Origin: Chondrus crispus
Taxonomy: Eukaryota; Rhodophyta; Florideophyceae; Gigartinales; Gigartinaceae
Length of the DNA: 64,000 nt
Direction of reading: 5' to 3'
Assembly: GCF_000350225.1 (NCBI RefSeq)
Contig: NW_005179026.1
Coordinates: 62,001-126,000, forward strand
Positions 19,594 to 29,649 of the stretch are shown in pieces. The notes below the pieces were generated by a model, which was not told the origin of the DNA, ran no database searches, and saw nothing but the letters and a program-made list of their open reading frames with translations. The translations under genes were made by a program, and so were the position numbers. Every line of letters starts with the position of its first letter. Position 1 is the first letter of the stretch.

Positions 19594-19992
19594 TAGTGTC
19601 TACCAGAACGTTAGTCCTCACATGAGAACAAAAGTTATTCTATTTTTTTCTAGACAACGCAAAGAACGATTTAACTTTTGTTTTTTGTAACTACAATCCC
19701 ATTACCAAAAGTAAAGCAGCTTCTCGTCATTTCTAGCGAAGACCAACTCGTTGATACATATAAAGGTGTTCAAGAGAAGAGTCGGCTTGTCGTTTGCATT
19801 CTTCTTTAAGCTAAGTTTATACCAGTAGCAAGCAAGTTTCCGTAGAATGGTTTCTATTCATTTCTAACTTCAGAAACATTATAAAACGAGTCAACCTCCC
19901 AATGCGAAATAGAAACCGAGGACATCAAAGTTGAAAAGAAATAAAATTCGCAGATTTCTGCGTTATGATAACGGTTCGTCGGATAGACACTG
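19594..19992. mobile_element. MITE of the piggyBac-1 type, adjacent to it
   Basis: Left end TAGTGTCTACCAGAACG followed by TCCTCACATGAGAAC (a degenerate form of the CCTCATATGAGG palindrome); right end, reversed, AGTGTCTATCCGACGAACCG. About 400 bp, no ORF. It shares its first TA with the last TA of piggyBac-1, giving a back-to-back junction AGACACTAGTGTCT. Confidence 0.65.
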
Positions 19993-20404
19993 GACACTCT
20001 AGCACAGTACAGTTGTGGAACCAACCGTCTCGAACCAGGCAGTATGGCAAGATGACAGGCACCGCAAGTGCAGCAAGATCCTAAATGCAATAAGTGAATG
20101 CGATGCATTAGTGCAGATGGCAAATACCTGAATGCAAAACGTGATGCATAAGAAGAGGGAATGCAAGTAAGAATGCACACGGGAGGCCAAAAGCGTTGGC
20201 ATAGATAAGCGATAGCAAATGCAACCGTGAGCATAGCAAACTAGTATTAATAGAACGAACTCCTAGGCGATAGATAGGGGAGGCGACAGAAAGAGAATTA
20301 ATCAACCTATGGACAAGCAACCGTCCTTGAGCATTGTGCTCTTTACCGTGTTCGTAGAGTAGGTCACTGTCAAATACCATCCCCTGTCTAGTTACGTAGA
20401 CACC
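19993..20404. other. No gene seen; ATGCA-rich
   Basis: Non-coding. The words ATGCA and GATGCAT recur between 20080 and 20180. No known repeat recognised. Confidence 0.35.
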
Positions 20405-20465
20405 CCAGCAATGACCGGATACAGTCCTTTTACAACACTACAGAGATCAGGTCGTAAAATGCAAC

Positions 20466-20858
20466 ATGTCAGCGAACGGTGCACAAATCGTGACGCGCGG
20501 CGACGGCTGCGGCCTGCCGGGCTTCTCCGGCGTGTACGCCCGCGTCGGGGGCGCCCTCGCCTGGATGCACGCCGTCGGCGCCGAGATTCAGACCTCCGCG
20601 GATGCCACCCAGGTGCTTGAGGGCGACCCCGCCCGCGACCTGGACGAGGAGGAGAAGGACGGCCCGCCCATGGAGACGCCCGACACCCCGCTCCACGATG
20701 CCGATAAAGATAACGACAACGACGACGCAAAGGTCGACTTCGATCGCACGCGTGCCGCCAGGGAGACCGCGTATACTGTCGTCGGCATAGGCGCTGTCAC
20801 TGCGGCTGTCGTCGCCGAGGGCGCGTTTTTCGGGTGGTGGCGCTGGCGGAGGATGTGA
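20466..20858 (+). pseudogene. C-terminal fragment of a trypsin-like (S1) serine protease with a membrane tail
   Basis: The first 40 residues (VTRGDGCGLPGFSGVYARV...LAWMHAV) match the last strand and C-terminal helix of chymotrypsin-fold proteases, whose usual pattern is GdGCA.PgfPGVYarVs...WI. Then comes an acidic linker (about residues 50-95) and a hydrophobic segment TVVGIGAVTAAVVAEGAFFG followed by WWRWRR, a probable membrane anchor. No GDSGGP or other catalytic block lies upstream; that side is MITE DNA. Either a truncated gene or a last exon whose earlier exons are beyond the transposons. GC-rich codon usage contrasts with the AT-rich surroundings, fitting a host gene. Confidence 0.6.
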
Positions 20859-21807
20859 AAAAGGGGAGCGCGCTTGAGGGAAAGTGTGCATGGGCATGGG
20901 GGGGAACCGTGATGTGGGGGTGTACGGTGGCGTTACATACTGTACCTCTTGCGGCGTTTGCTTTCCGAGGTCATCGACATGCGGCCTGTCTCGAGATCTC
21001 GCACCACACGAGCTAGCGCGTCGCCCAGCCGGGGATGTCGCATTAGCGTCTGGTGCAGTGAGCCCGCATGGGGAGAGGAACCGTCAGTGTGAAACGCATT
21101 CATTGTGGATGAGTAGGGGGGGGCAGAGGTTGAAGATGCGCACAGTTGCGATGCAATCCCGCTCCCGATCGAGAGAGACCCACAGGCACACACACACCCC
21201 TGCTTCTCCGGAGGCGCGGCGCATTTTGTTTTTTGTACAGCATAGAAATTTGCTTTGGCGGGCGGCAGGGCCGCCCGCGCTTGCCATTTAGGGCGACGCC
21301 ATGCGCGCGCCCGCTGCCGTGGTGCGAAATGTGCCCTTTTTGCCGTCGGAGACGGATGCCCGCCGGGCGCGTCATGGACTTGCGCGGCTGCAGGCGATGA
21401 CCTTGCAATCACAGAGCGGTAATGGAAGGCGCCAGCTCAGCCGTTGTCCTTCTCTGCTTCCACAAAGCATGGCACCTTGCCCGTGTTGAGAATAAAAACT
21501 ACTCACGACACACTCCGCGGCTTGGATCGCGTTGCGTGGGATGCTTTCCCGGTTTGGAGTTGATGAATAAAGTTGTGTAAGACGGACGGAGTTGCGCGTA
21601 GCCATTTGCCCGTTTGAGGGAGAGGGTCGGCGCCCTTGCCGCCTCCTCTCCTCGTTTGGAATTGAGTTATCGCGTAACACGCACATGATGAATACGGGTA
21701 GGACAGTCCAGACCGCTCGGAATCGTCGGTACACCATTACTACCCTTCCAGGAAGGGGGAAAAGGTTTCGGACACATTTCAAGAAAACTGAAAAAAGCAT
21801 ATGCACA
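20859..21807. other. No gene recognised
   Basis: Moderately GC-rich to 21490, then AT-rich. Overlapping ORFs on both strands show no family resemblance and are probably chance frames. It could include the 3' UTR of the protease fragment. Confidence 0.35.
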
Positions 21808-21809
21808 TA

Positions 21810-22338
21810 CAGGGGGGGTCTCTTAATTAGTGCACTTTTAGTTAGTACATATTGGACTTTAATGCACCCTCTGATAGCTTGGCACGACTTTGTACAGGTG
21901 TACACGTATGTTCACGGGAGCACAATGGTCGTCGCCGTCCGTAGAGAGCGGGTTCCATTCTTTTACAGATCCCAGCAACCTTAGACATCTTCGAACAACT
22001 AATCACACAATGAGCACAACTGAACCAGCAACCAGGGCGCCAAGAACCCGCCTTACCCTTCCCAAAAAGAGGTGCTGCGGCGACTTTCAGAGGGTGCTCG
22101 GCACGTCGATTTGCAGGTGCGTGTTACGGAGGCGTCCTATCATTTACGTCTTGCTAAGCGAGCGTTGAGCCGTGTCTATAATGAACACACGAAGCGTCAG
22201 CGACGGCAGACGCTGGTAACGGAACATTTCGTTGCCCTGTAAACTACCTTTTAGCGAGCCCCTCACATAAAGCACATTGAAGATAGTGCACAAAGAATGC
22301 GCATGGCACGGGGGTGTACTAATTGAGGGGGTCGCCTG
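21810..22338 (+). mobile_element. Internally deleted Tigger/pogo-type transposon
   Basis: 529 bp flanked by TA (21808-21809, 22339-22340). Left end CAGGGGGGGTCTCTTAATTAG; right end, reversed, CAGGCGACCCCCTCAATTAG. The ends resemble the Tigger at 43779-45945 (CAGGGGGGTCACGATTTAG). Only the 5' part of a transposase frame remains inside, so this is a deletion derivative that would need another copy's transposase. Confidence 0.65.
22010..22245 (+). pseudogene. CENP-B/Tigger-type DNA-binding domain fragment
   Basis: Begins MSTTEPATRAPRTRLTLPKK and continues, after a one-base frame change near 22068 (adenine/guanine run), as EVLRRLSEGARHVDLQVRV to a stop after VTEHFVAL. The pattern R.RLT..K..vLRRL.eG is that of the first helix-turn-helix of CENP-B/Tigger transposases (compare RRRLTVNQKADIARQM in the element at 43779). 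Catalytic domain absent. Confidence 0.5.
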
Positions 22339-22340
22339 TA

Positions 22341-22680
22341 CATCAATAAATCCCCAATTTTGAGTCATCCCCAATTTTGACCCATTTCACATCAAATGCA
22401 TACCGTTCGTCTGTTTGTCATCACTACATGACAAAGGTCACACCCATAGATTGGTAATGATCTGAGCTTTCACTACGATACAACTATTGATGCATTCTGC
22501 AGCGAAAATTTGCAACAAAAGCAAACAGAGTACGCGCCTTTTACAAAAATGAGCAAACTGCTGGCATAAAATTTCCGAATCCCCATTGAAAAATATTAAC
22601 ATAAAGGGCCATTTTGCGTTTAGGGGGGCGATGAGGTGACTTTTTGCAGTGATGAAGAGGTGAAATGGACTTTTGTGTTG
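22341..22680. other. No gene seen
   Basis: AT-rich, non-coding, with a repeated phrase CCCAATTTTGA(G/C) at 22354-22382. Bordered by the copia-2 target duplication TAAAT at 22681-22685. Confidence 0.35.
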
Positions 22681-22685
22681 TAAAT

Positions 22686-22874
22686 TATAGTGCAGGAACG
22701 ATGGGGCAGTCTTTACGGTCTGGGCCTGCTCTCTCAACACTAAGTCTACTGGTCTCACGCCGGCGGGTGTGTGCCTGTGCGTGTGGTACGTGTGCTATGT
22801 GTGCACGTGTCTGGGTATTGTCACTTGTGGATGAGAGCGCCGCAGCGACTGTTGTTGTTCTGGGTATTGTCACA
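22686..22874 (-). repeat. copia-2 3' LTR
   Basis: 189 bp. On the minus strand it starts TGTGACAATACCCAGAAC directly after the purine tract GACGGGGGAAG. A second copy of the motif (TGACAATACCCAGACACG) lies 49 bp inward, where similarity to the 140-bp 5' LTR begins. Ends CCTGCACTATA. Confidence 0.85.
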
Positions 22875-25800
22875 CTTCCCCCGTCGCTGCGCGGCGATGC
22901 ATCGTTTGCTGTCGGCCTGTTGGGGGGCTGGGGTGGGTACGTACACTGTTGGGGGGACTGGGGGGGTGCGCGAACTTGAAGTTGTCTCGTTAAGGTAGTG
23001 AATGTCACGGGTGTGAGCGGCTTTGTTAAGATGTCCGCTAGCATTTGTTTTGTGGAGATGTTCTTGATTTCGATCGCCTTGGCCTTTGTTTGATGTGCAA
23101 GGTAATGATGACGGATGTCAATGAATTTTCGCCTCTTTGTTGACCCGCTGTTTTTCGCGACGCGGATCGCAGACTGGTTGTCAATGCGGAATGGCGTGGG
23201 GGAGGGCAGAAGCATATTGATGTCTTGAAGGATGCGTCGTATCCATGTAGTTTGCTGAGCTGCTGCAGTTGCAGCTATATACTCAGCTTCACACGTGGAT
23301 AAGGCTGTGATAGTTTGCGTCATTGAGCCCCAGCAAACTGGTGTGCCGTTGTATAGATGTACCATTCCCGAAATCGATTTGCGGTTGGTTACATCAGCTG
23401 CAAAGTCGGCATCACTGTACGATTCGAGGAGATTAGGGATGACGGGAGCAGTTGCCTTGTGGTTTCCGGCTCTGAAGAGCAGTCCGTGGTTTGAAGTGTG
23501 CTTCAGGTAGCGGATGAGGCGCTTTAAGGCGGTCCAATGTCTTACTGTAGGCTTTTTGGACGCAATTGCTAACCGGTTTGCCACATAGTAGATGTCCTGT
23601 CATGTCGAGTCCGCCATGTAGCGGATGTCCCCTAACAGTTGTTGATATATTTTGGTGATTTTTGGCAGAGATTTATCATCCTCAGTTGGTCCATGCAGGG
23701 TGTTTGTAGTGTTGTATGGCGTCGTTTTGCTGTTTGCCATGTCCATGTCTGCTTTCTTTACAACATATTGTATTGCATTTGGCTGTGATGCATAGATGTC
23801 CCCGTTCGGTAGTTTTTTTATTGTCCATCCGAGGATTTGGGAGGGTTCGCTAAGTCGCTTGATGTTGTACGTCGTGGCGAGGACGTCTGCGAATTTTTGA
23901 GGTTTTTGGACGTGCTGATTAATGTGAAATCATCCATACTCACCGATACAATGATGATGTGGTTCTGGGTGCGGCGGTGGAAGAGACACATGTCGGCTTC
24001 TGATTGAGCAAATTTGTGTTTGCGGAGCAGTTTGACGACGGCGCTGAGATAGGTGTGTCCTGCGCCGGGTGTGCCGTATATGTTTTTGTGCAGTTTGCCG
24101 ACTCTGTGTTCATGTTTGTGTGTACCGTCAAATCGCTGATGTTGTCTGACATACACTGGTTTGCTTCCGGAGTGATCAAACTTTTCGTTTAAGTACGCTG
24201 CCTTGATGTCTATGTGTTCAATAAACATGTTGAACGAGGCTGCGATTGCAAACAGGAGGCGTACAGTAGTTTTATTTGCCATGTAAGTCGTGGTTTTCTC
24301 CGGATTAAAGTGCACGTGTGGGATCATTTTGTCACCTCGGGCGGAGCAGCGTGCCTTCCTCTCCACAATGCTTCCTTGCGCGTTGCGCTTGTACCGATAT
24401 CCCATCGACAGGGGGATGGGCTTGGTGCCGGGTGGAATTTTTTGCGAGGGTATCCATGTGATAAAGTTGTTTTTGCCAAGGTTATCAAGCTCGCTGTTGT
24501 GCGCTATTGCCCATAGTTTTGCATCCGGATAGTTCTTCGCCTGTCCATGGTGCATGGGGGCCGGTGATGTGGCTGTGATTTCTGTTGGGGTGGGTTTGGG
24601 CGTGAACGCTTTGAATAGGACTTTGAAATTGTGGTTGGGGTCCATTTCTTTGTGGTACGGTCGAAAGTCAACCAATCGCACTCGTCGCATTTTTCCATCT
24701 TTCATGTTGATGACCATTACATGTTTGGGGTCTTTTGAAAATAGGTACCTGACAGTGAGGGCACGAGGGTGAAGTTTTCTTACCAACGTCTTGCTTGTGA
24801 TGTGCGGGACATGGCCTAGTTGACCAAAGATCATGTATTTTGGTGATATTCGGTTTGTGTCCATGCCATACTGTGCTAGGTATTTGTCCAGTTCCCAGAT
24901 GCAGCGTATGGTTGTATTTGAATGCTGCATCTTTTTATTGCGTCTTCCCAGTGGTGTTCTAGTAATCCACTGTGGTGTAGAGATGCACGTGCTGCGTTCA
25001 TGATTGTCCTATTGACTCTCTCAGCGAAACCGTTCTCTTGGGGTGAGTATGGAACGGTGGTACTGTGTCGCACACCATGTGTGCGGTACATGTCTTTTGT
25101 GGCATGTGATAGGTACTCCTTTGCGTTATCAGTGTGAATCATGCTGGGTTTGGGGTACGGGCCTGTTGTGAGGTGGGACAGGACATTGTTAAGCTGGTCT
25201 GTTGCTTGATCCCTTGTTTTCATAAATGTTATGATGAGATAGAGTGAGTTAGTGTCTATCACTGTCATGAAATAACGGTTGCCGTTGGTTGATGTCGTGG
25301 GAAATGGTCCGCAAATTTCATTGCTTAGTGCCTCACCAGTGCGGTAGTTGTGCGTTGTCCTACTGTGTCGTGCTGCTTGCAGTTTGGCTGCAGCACAACT
25401 TGTGCATATGATTTTTGGCGGTGGTAAGGCAAGGGATTTGGGGAGGTTTGGTAGTAGCTGCCTTTTGGCCATTTGTTGGATTGTGGAAGGTCTTATGTGG
25501 TTGAACACCATGTGCCAATGATGGTAGTCATGCTGCGTTTTTATGCTTGCGGTAGGGGGCGGCACTGGTGCAGGGTTGCGCTTTAATTGCATGGGGATGC
25601 TTTGTGCGCTTGCGTGGGGTGTGCACTGTGTTGTTGGTGCTGGGGTCTTTGCTTTTCTTTGTGGTGCCGTGTTATGAGCTACTTTCCTCTTCATGTTGGT
25701 CTTGCGACGCGGGATTGATCTGGCAGAATTGGCCTGGCTTTTAGGGCATGCCACGTTGAGGTCGTAGAGCCCTCGCTGGAATTTCGCAGTGCCAACAATG

Positions 25801-26150
25801 CTTAGGGGATTATCTTTTGTATTTATCACGTGTGCTGTGTGCGGGTAGAATATCACCGCTCCCCAATGCTTTGCAATATCATGTACGGATAGTAGGTTTG
25901 TACGGAGGTGCGAGTTGACGAGGGTTTGTAGCTTAAGCCATTTGGTCTTCGTCATCGGGATCTTAAGCATGCCGTGGTGCGTCGCAGGAGGGGTGGTGGA
26001 CGTTGCAGTGTTAGTGCGCACTTCGCGTTTGAGGCGACGCATTCCAGGGACGGGCTTTTTGATATGGGATGGGTATGCACCAGAATCCAGTGCGAATTTC
26101 GTACATTCTCCCGTGGGCTAGTCTTTGGGGTTGGGTGGGCTGGTGTCGAT
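22875..26150 (-). pseudogene. copia-2 pol remains
   Basis: Blocks on the minus strand: protease ALDSGAYPSHI; GAG-pre-integrase HMVFNHIRPSTIQQMAKR with CTSCAAAK; integrase HTDNAKEYLSHA, PQENGFAERVNRTIMNAAR; RT IPPGTKPIPLSMGYRYKR, IDIKAAYLNEKF and VSMDDFTLIS; RNase H YSDADFAADVTNRKSISG, STCEAEYIAATAAAQQ, RIDNQSAIRVAKNSG, KFIDIRHHYLAHQ. The RNase H part is long and fairly well preserved; the frame is broken several times. Fossil. Confidence 0.85.
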
Positions 26151-26417
26151 TTCTTGCACACTGTAGATGTGGTCGTTCAGTGCCATATCATGTGTGATTT
26201 TGGCGGTATTGCTCTTTGTATTTTTCCAAGTGAGTCGGGGTGTACCTGGTGTGTTTGTTGAGGTAAAGGGGGTGAGGTGGGGACTGGTGGTTGCAGCAGG
26301 GTGTAGTATAATGACCGGAGCGAGCGCGCGGAGGTCATCGGACGGCCGTATACGGTATACACGTGGGCGGCTGTGCCCACGTGTAGCGAGCGCGCGCGCA
26401 TGCCGAGCGGTCGTAAT

Positions 26418-26575
26418 CTGGCGCACGTGTACAGTAGTGCACGTGTCGTCCGAGCGGTAGTCTACGCGTGTTACGTGTGCGCGTTAGCACACGTGTCGTC
26501 CGTGCGGTAGTCTGTAAGCAACACGCGTGTACAGTAGTGCACACGTGTAGTAGCAGCGTCCGTGCGGTAGTAGCA
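26418..26575 (+). promoter_or_regulatory. U3 tandem blocks with CACGTG-type palindromes
   Basis: Three related units of about 50 bp, each with ACGTGTACAGTAGTGCACGTG-like dyads (shorter versions in the middle unit) followed by GTCCGWGCGGTAGT. The ACACGTGT/CACGTG core is the classic E/G-box shape bound by bHLH or bZIP factors in eukaryotes. Their placement upstream of TATATA suggests an enhancer. The same blocks recur in the 3' LTR (36758-36915) and in diverged form in gypsy-1. Confidence 0.5.
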
Positions 26576-26754
26576 ATTATGGCGCTAGTTTTTTAATTGT
26601 GTACAGTACCCGGCACGCACTAGGCGGCAGGTGCTGTACTACTGTACTGGGACAGGTGTCCGAGGCGTCCCTCTGGGGGGTTAAGACCTGGCACCCGTCC
26701 CCACCAGTAAACGGGGGCAAGCTCGCCCCCGTCCCTTTCGCGCCTATATACGTC

Positions 26755-26760
26755 CGTTTC
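26755..26760 (+). promoter_or_regulatory. TATA box of the gypsy-2 5' LTR
   Basis: TATATA in CGCCTATATACGTCCG, about 216 bp from the LTR end; conserved in both gypsy elements and all four LTR copies. Confidence 0.55.
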
Positions 26761-27099
26761 GGTTGTCTATCGCGCGCGCTGGCTTCTAACCCGTTACCGG
26801 TCGCTCCCGTTCACGCACCACGGGGCGACTGCGCGTAACCGGCCAGTGAGCCACTCCCTTTTCGCGAGCTCGTCCGATCGGTTCAATTAGCGCGTCGCGT
26901 CCACGCCGCGTGCTCCCTCGCTCAAGCCTCCGCCTCTCACCCAACCCAGGGCGGAGAGGTTTTATCCCACATTTGGTACTCTTGTGGAGGGAATAACTCT
27001 CGAGGTTGAGCCGCACGCGTGGTCGCTCGATCGCGCGCAGAACCGTACGGACGGAAAGGGTTGAGAAATCACCGCGTCGATCGCGAAGCGTATTCGACG

Positions 27100-29649
27100 A
27101 TGAACCGACCGGAAGAAGGGGGAGACTCCGCCTCCCGGCGTCTGAGCACCCGCAGTGGCAGTGGCGCACCGCGCCCCCGGGTGGAGAACCCGGAAGCCCT
27201 GCTGCGACCGCCACCGCGACCGGGCCGCACGCGAGCGTCCGCATCGGATGTTACGCCGGCCGTGTCGGCAGGCACCGAGAATCGCGTCCAATGGATGGTC
27301 GACGCGATTCAGCCGCGCATCCAGGCCTGGGTCGAGGAGTTCCTCGCTACGGAACTCCCCCAGGTAGCGCGCGTATGCCTCGACCGAACGGTGCCCGCGC
27401 TCGTGGACGCGCACGTACGCAGCGCGATACCACGGCTTTTGGACGAACTTCTACCCGCTCAAGTCCAATGCGAGGTGGTGACCGCGCTCACCACTGTGGA
27501 TGAAGAATCCCCGTCCGGTACGGCTCTAAAGGGAGCGATCAGCTCCGCCGTGGCCAATCGTCTGGCCACGACCTTCGCCGGAGCAGGAGTCGACGCACGC
27601 GAGCAGCGCGACTCGACCGCTCCGGATCCTACGCTAACGCACGCTGAACCGATCGGCGCCGCACCCGGGATCGGTACAATGGCCCCTCACCCGGAGGGTA
27701 AGACCATTTACCTCCCACCAATTTATGGTGCTACAGGAGGGCCCACAGAAAATGGCCCTCCCGTACTCGCCGATACGGCTGGCCCCCGCGGGACAGAAAA
27801 CCGCCTGGGGCGCTTCGCGACAGAAAAGCGACAGCCGTATCGGTCGAGCAGAAGAAGCGCACCCGGCGCTCAAGGCTACACCTCGGAGGGTACAGAAAAC
27901 CCCTCCGAGGAAGAAGACACAAGACGTCGCCACAGGGCGACGCGCAAGAACCGCGACGGACGCTACGCGCGATACCGCGATGCCGGAGGGGTCGGTTACC
28001 CCTCCGATGATAACCGCGACGGACGCTACACGCGATACCGCGATGCCGGAGGGGTCGGTTACCCCTCCGATGATAACCGCGAAGGACGCTATACGCGATA
28101 CCGCGATGCCGGAGGAGGTGGATACCCCTCCGATGACGAGGACACCGAGTCGGACGGATCGCGCAGAGGCGACCGCAGAGGTCGCAATGCGCGCGACCGA
28201 CGTCGGTTCCGGCGAGAAGACTCCGACCCGGAGGGCTACAGTAGCCCCGGCGGAGAAGGAGACCGCCACCGCAGGGGCAGAGACCGCCGGTCTGCCCCGA
28301 GGCGGGATCCGAAACGGTTGCCGGTGATCAGGCCGCTGAACGACCTGTTCACCAAGGCCGTCGACTACCGCACGTATAGGCTGGAAAATCGCAGCGCGCG
28401 CTACGACGCGAGTACCGCGCGGCGAGTTAACCGATATCGGAAGAAGTTGGACGTCCAGCTGAAAACCCACACATTCGGTGGTCAAGATCCAATCGCGGTG
28501 CTAGGATTCCTCGCGCGCTTCAAGATGGCCTGCGACCACAATGAGGTCAGCGAAGGCGCGGCCGTATGGTGTTTCCAGTTCTATTTGACTGGGCAGGCTC
28601 ACGCCTTGCTCCAGTCCAGGCTACACGGGAACACCATGGCGGTCGATGCGGAGCAGCGCGATATGCTCGAAACCTACGCGGAAGTTGTTAACTTTTTATT
28701 GCGCACGTACGCGACTGACGAAGTTATTTCCGAAGCGGTCGGTGATGTCACCTCCTTCCGTCAGAGCTCTAATATGACGGAGGAGGTGTACAGTAACCAG
28801 TTGTGGGACAAGGCGTTGCGCTGCGGAACCGTATTTTCGGACAGGCGCCTGAAGTCCCTTTTTGTTGAGGGACTTCTGCCAGCGACGTGCGCGCAGGTGC
28901 GGAATTATCTCGCGACGCATCCGGGCGTGGACTACCAAGCGGTGGCACGCTACGCGCAAGCGATAGGCGAGACGCACCGCTCGGCTCGAAGACAGGCGAC
29001 CTCGCTCGCGTCGCCTCAAGCACCGTCCGATTCGGTGAGAAGATTAACGCGCAACGCGCGGACAAGGCCCGTGCTGTCGGTCGAGTCCCTGTCTGAACTC
29101 CCGACAGCGCGCGGAACCGAAACGGAGGAGATACTGGCGGTGACGGACCAGTCGGCGACGCCGAGCTCGCTTAGCTCGCCGCCGACTAGCTACCATCCGT
29201 CACCTGCCTCGTCCCCGGCGGGCGCGCCGATGGCGCCCGCCCAACACGGTGACGCGCGCGCACATCCGTACGGAAGGCCAGTACAGAACCAGCGGGTCCG
29301 GTTCTTCAACCAAGGATTACCGGGACCCCCGCCGTGCCGGTTCTGTCTGGACCTGACCCACCGACAGGAGCAATGTCCTGTGGTGGCGGATAGCGCGCTG
29401 CGTTCGAAGCTTTTGCAGGCCCGCGAGGCCAATTATCAAAAGCTTCGGATCCGTCAAGGTTTCCGCCCGGGTTCGCCGTTCGAGCGCCAACCGCCGACCG
29501 CGTGGCGAAATTCGCGTGCGCAGGCTCCCACGGGCATCAACGTGGTCGAGCCGCGCGAGGCCGTCCAATCGGAAGAACCCGCGCTACCGCTGACGGACGA
29601 GGGGCCCGAGGACCTTGGGTTGACGGGGGAAGCCGGGGAGGACGCGTAG
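27100..29649 (+). CDS. gag: gypsy-2 gag
   Basis: Start chosen at the ATG of MNRPEEGGDSAS; the open frame runs 27 codons further upstream without ATG. 849 codons. Features: Pro/Arg-rich N-terminus, an RD/RS-rich middle with three tandem 21-residue units (YRDAGGVGYPSDDNR), capsid-like segment WCFQFYLTGQAHALLQSRL, and CCHC knuckle CRFCLDLTHRQEQC. Near-identical to gypsy-1 gag except for one extra repeat unit. Ends TAG, overlapping pol by 148 nt. Confidence 0.92.
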   Translation: MNRPEEGGDSASRRLSTRSGSGAPRPRVENPEALLRPPPRPGRTRASASDVTPAVSAGTENRVQWMVDAIQPRIQAWVEEFLATELPQVARVCLDRTVPALVDAHVRSAIPRLLDELLPAQVQCEVVTALTTVDEESPSGTALKGAISSAVANRLATTFAGAGVDAREQRDSTAPDPTLTHAEPIGAAPGIGTMAPHPEGKTIYLPPIYGATGGPTENGPPVLADTAGPRGTENRLGRFATEKRQPYRSSRRSAPGAQGYTSEGTENPSEEEDTRRRHRATRKNRDGRYARYRDAGGVGYPSDDNRDGRYTRYRDAGGVGYPSDDNREGRYTRYRDAGGGGYPSDDEDTESDGSRRGDRRGRNARDRRRFRREDSDPEGYSSPGGEGDRHRRGRDRRSAPRRDPKRLPVIRPLNDLFTKAVDYRTYRLENRSARYDASTARRVNRYRKKLDVQLKTHTFGGQDPIAVLGFLARFKMACDHNEVSEGAAVWCFQFYLTGQAHALLQSRLHGNTMAVDAEQRDMLETYAEVVNFLLRTYATDEVISEAVGDVTSFRQSSNMTEEVYSNQLWDKALRCGTVFSDRRLKSLFVEGLLPATCAQVRNYLATHPGVDYQAVARYAQAIGETHRSARRQATSLASPQAPSDSVRRLTRNARTRPVLSVESLSELPTARGTETEEILAVTDQSATPSSLSSPPTSYHPSPASSPAGAPMAPAQHGDARAHPYGRPVQNQRVRFFNQGLPGPPPCRFCLDLTHRQEQCPVVADSALRSKLLQAREANYQKLRIRQGFRPGSPFERQPPTAWRNSRAQAPTGINVVEPREAVQSEEPALPLTDEGPEDLGLTGEAGEDA

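Larger units (their letters stand above)
16143..19595 (+). mobile_element. piggyBac-type DNA transposon piggyBac-1, decayed
   Basis: Ends are inverted: left TAGTGTCTATTGGACCG then TTGTCCTCATATGAGGACAA; right, reversed, TAGTGTCTATCCGACCGG, a mutated copy of the palindrome and then a perfect one. The transposase remnant (16452-18423) occupies the first two thirds. The remaining 1.1 kb is non-coding and carries a tRNA-like segment and a small inverted repeat, both probably later insertions. The right end is fused to the next MITE so that one TA serves both. Termini beginning with TA and lacking a clear TTAA duplication are unusual for piggyBac. Confidence 0.75.
26302..26971 (+). repeat. gypsy-2 5' LTR
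   Basis: 670 bp, starts TGTAGTATAATGACCGG, ends GGTTTTATCCCACA. U3 contains three tandem-like blocks rich in CACGTG palindromes (26418-26575); TATATA at 26755-26760 is the probable core promoter. Confidence 0.95.

Noticed and set aside
20933-21412. 159-codon minus-strand ORF
   Set aside because: No family resemblance, overlapping frames on both strands equally open.
26418-26575. CRISPR-like array in the LTR
   Set aside because: Units are diverged tandem copies with palindromes, without regular unique spacers, in a eukaryotic LTR.
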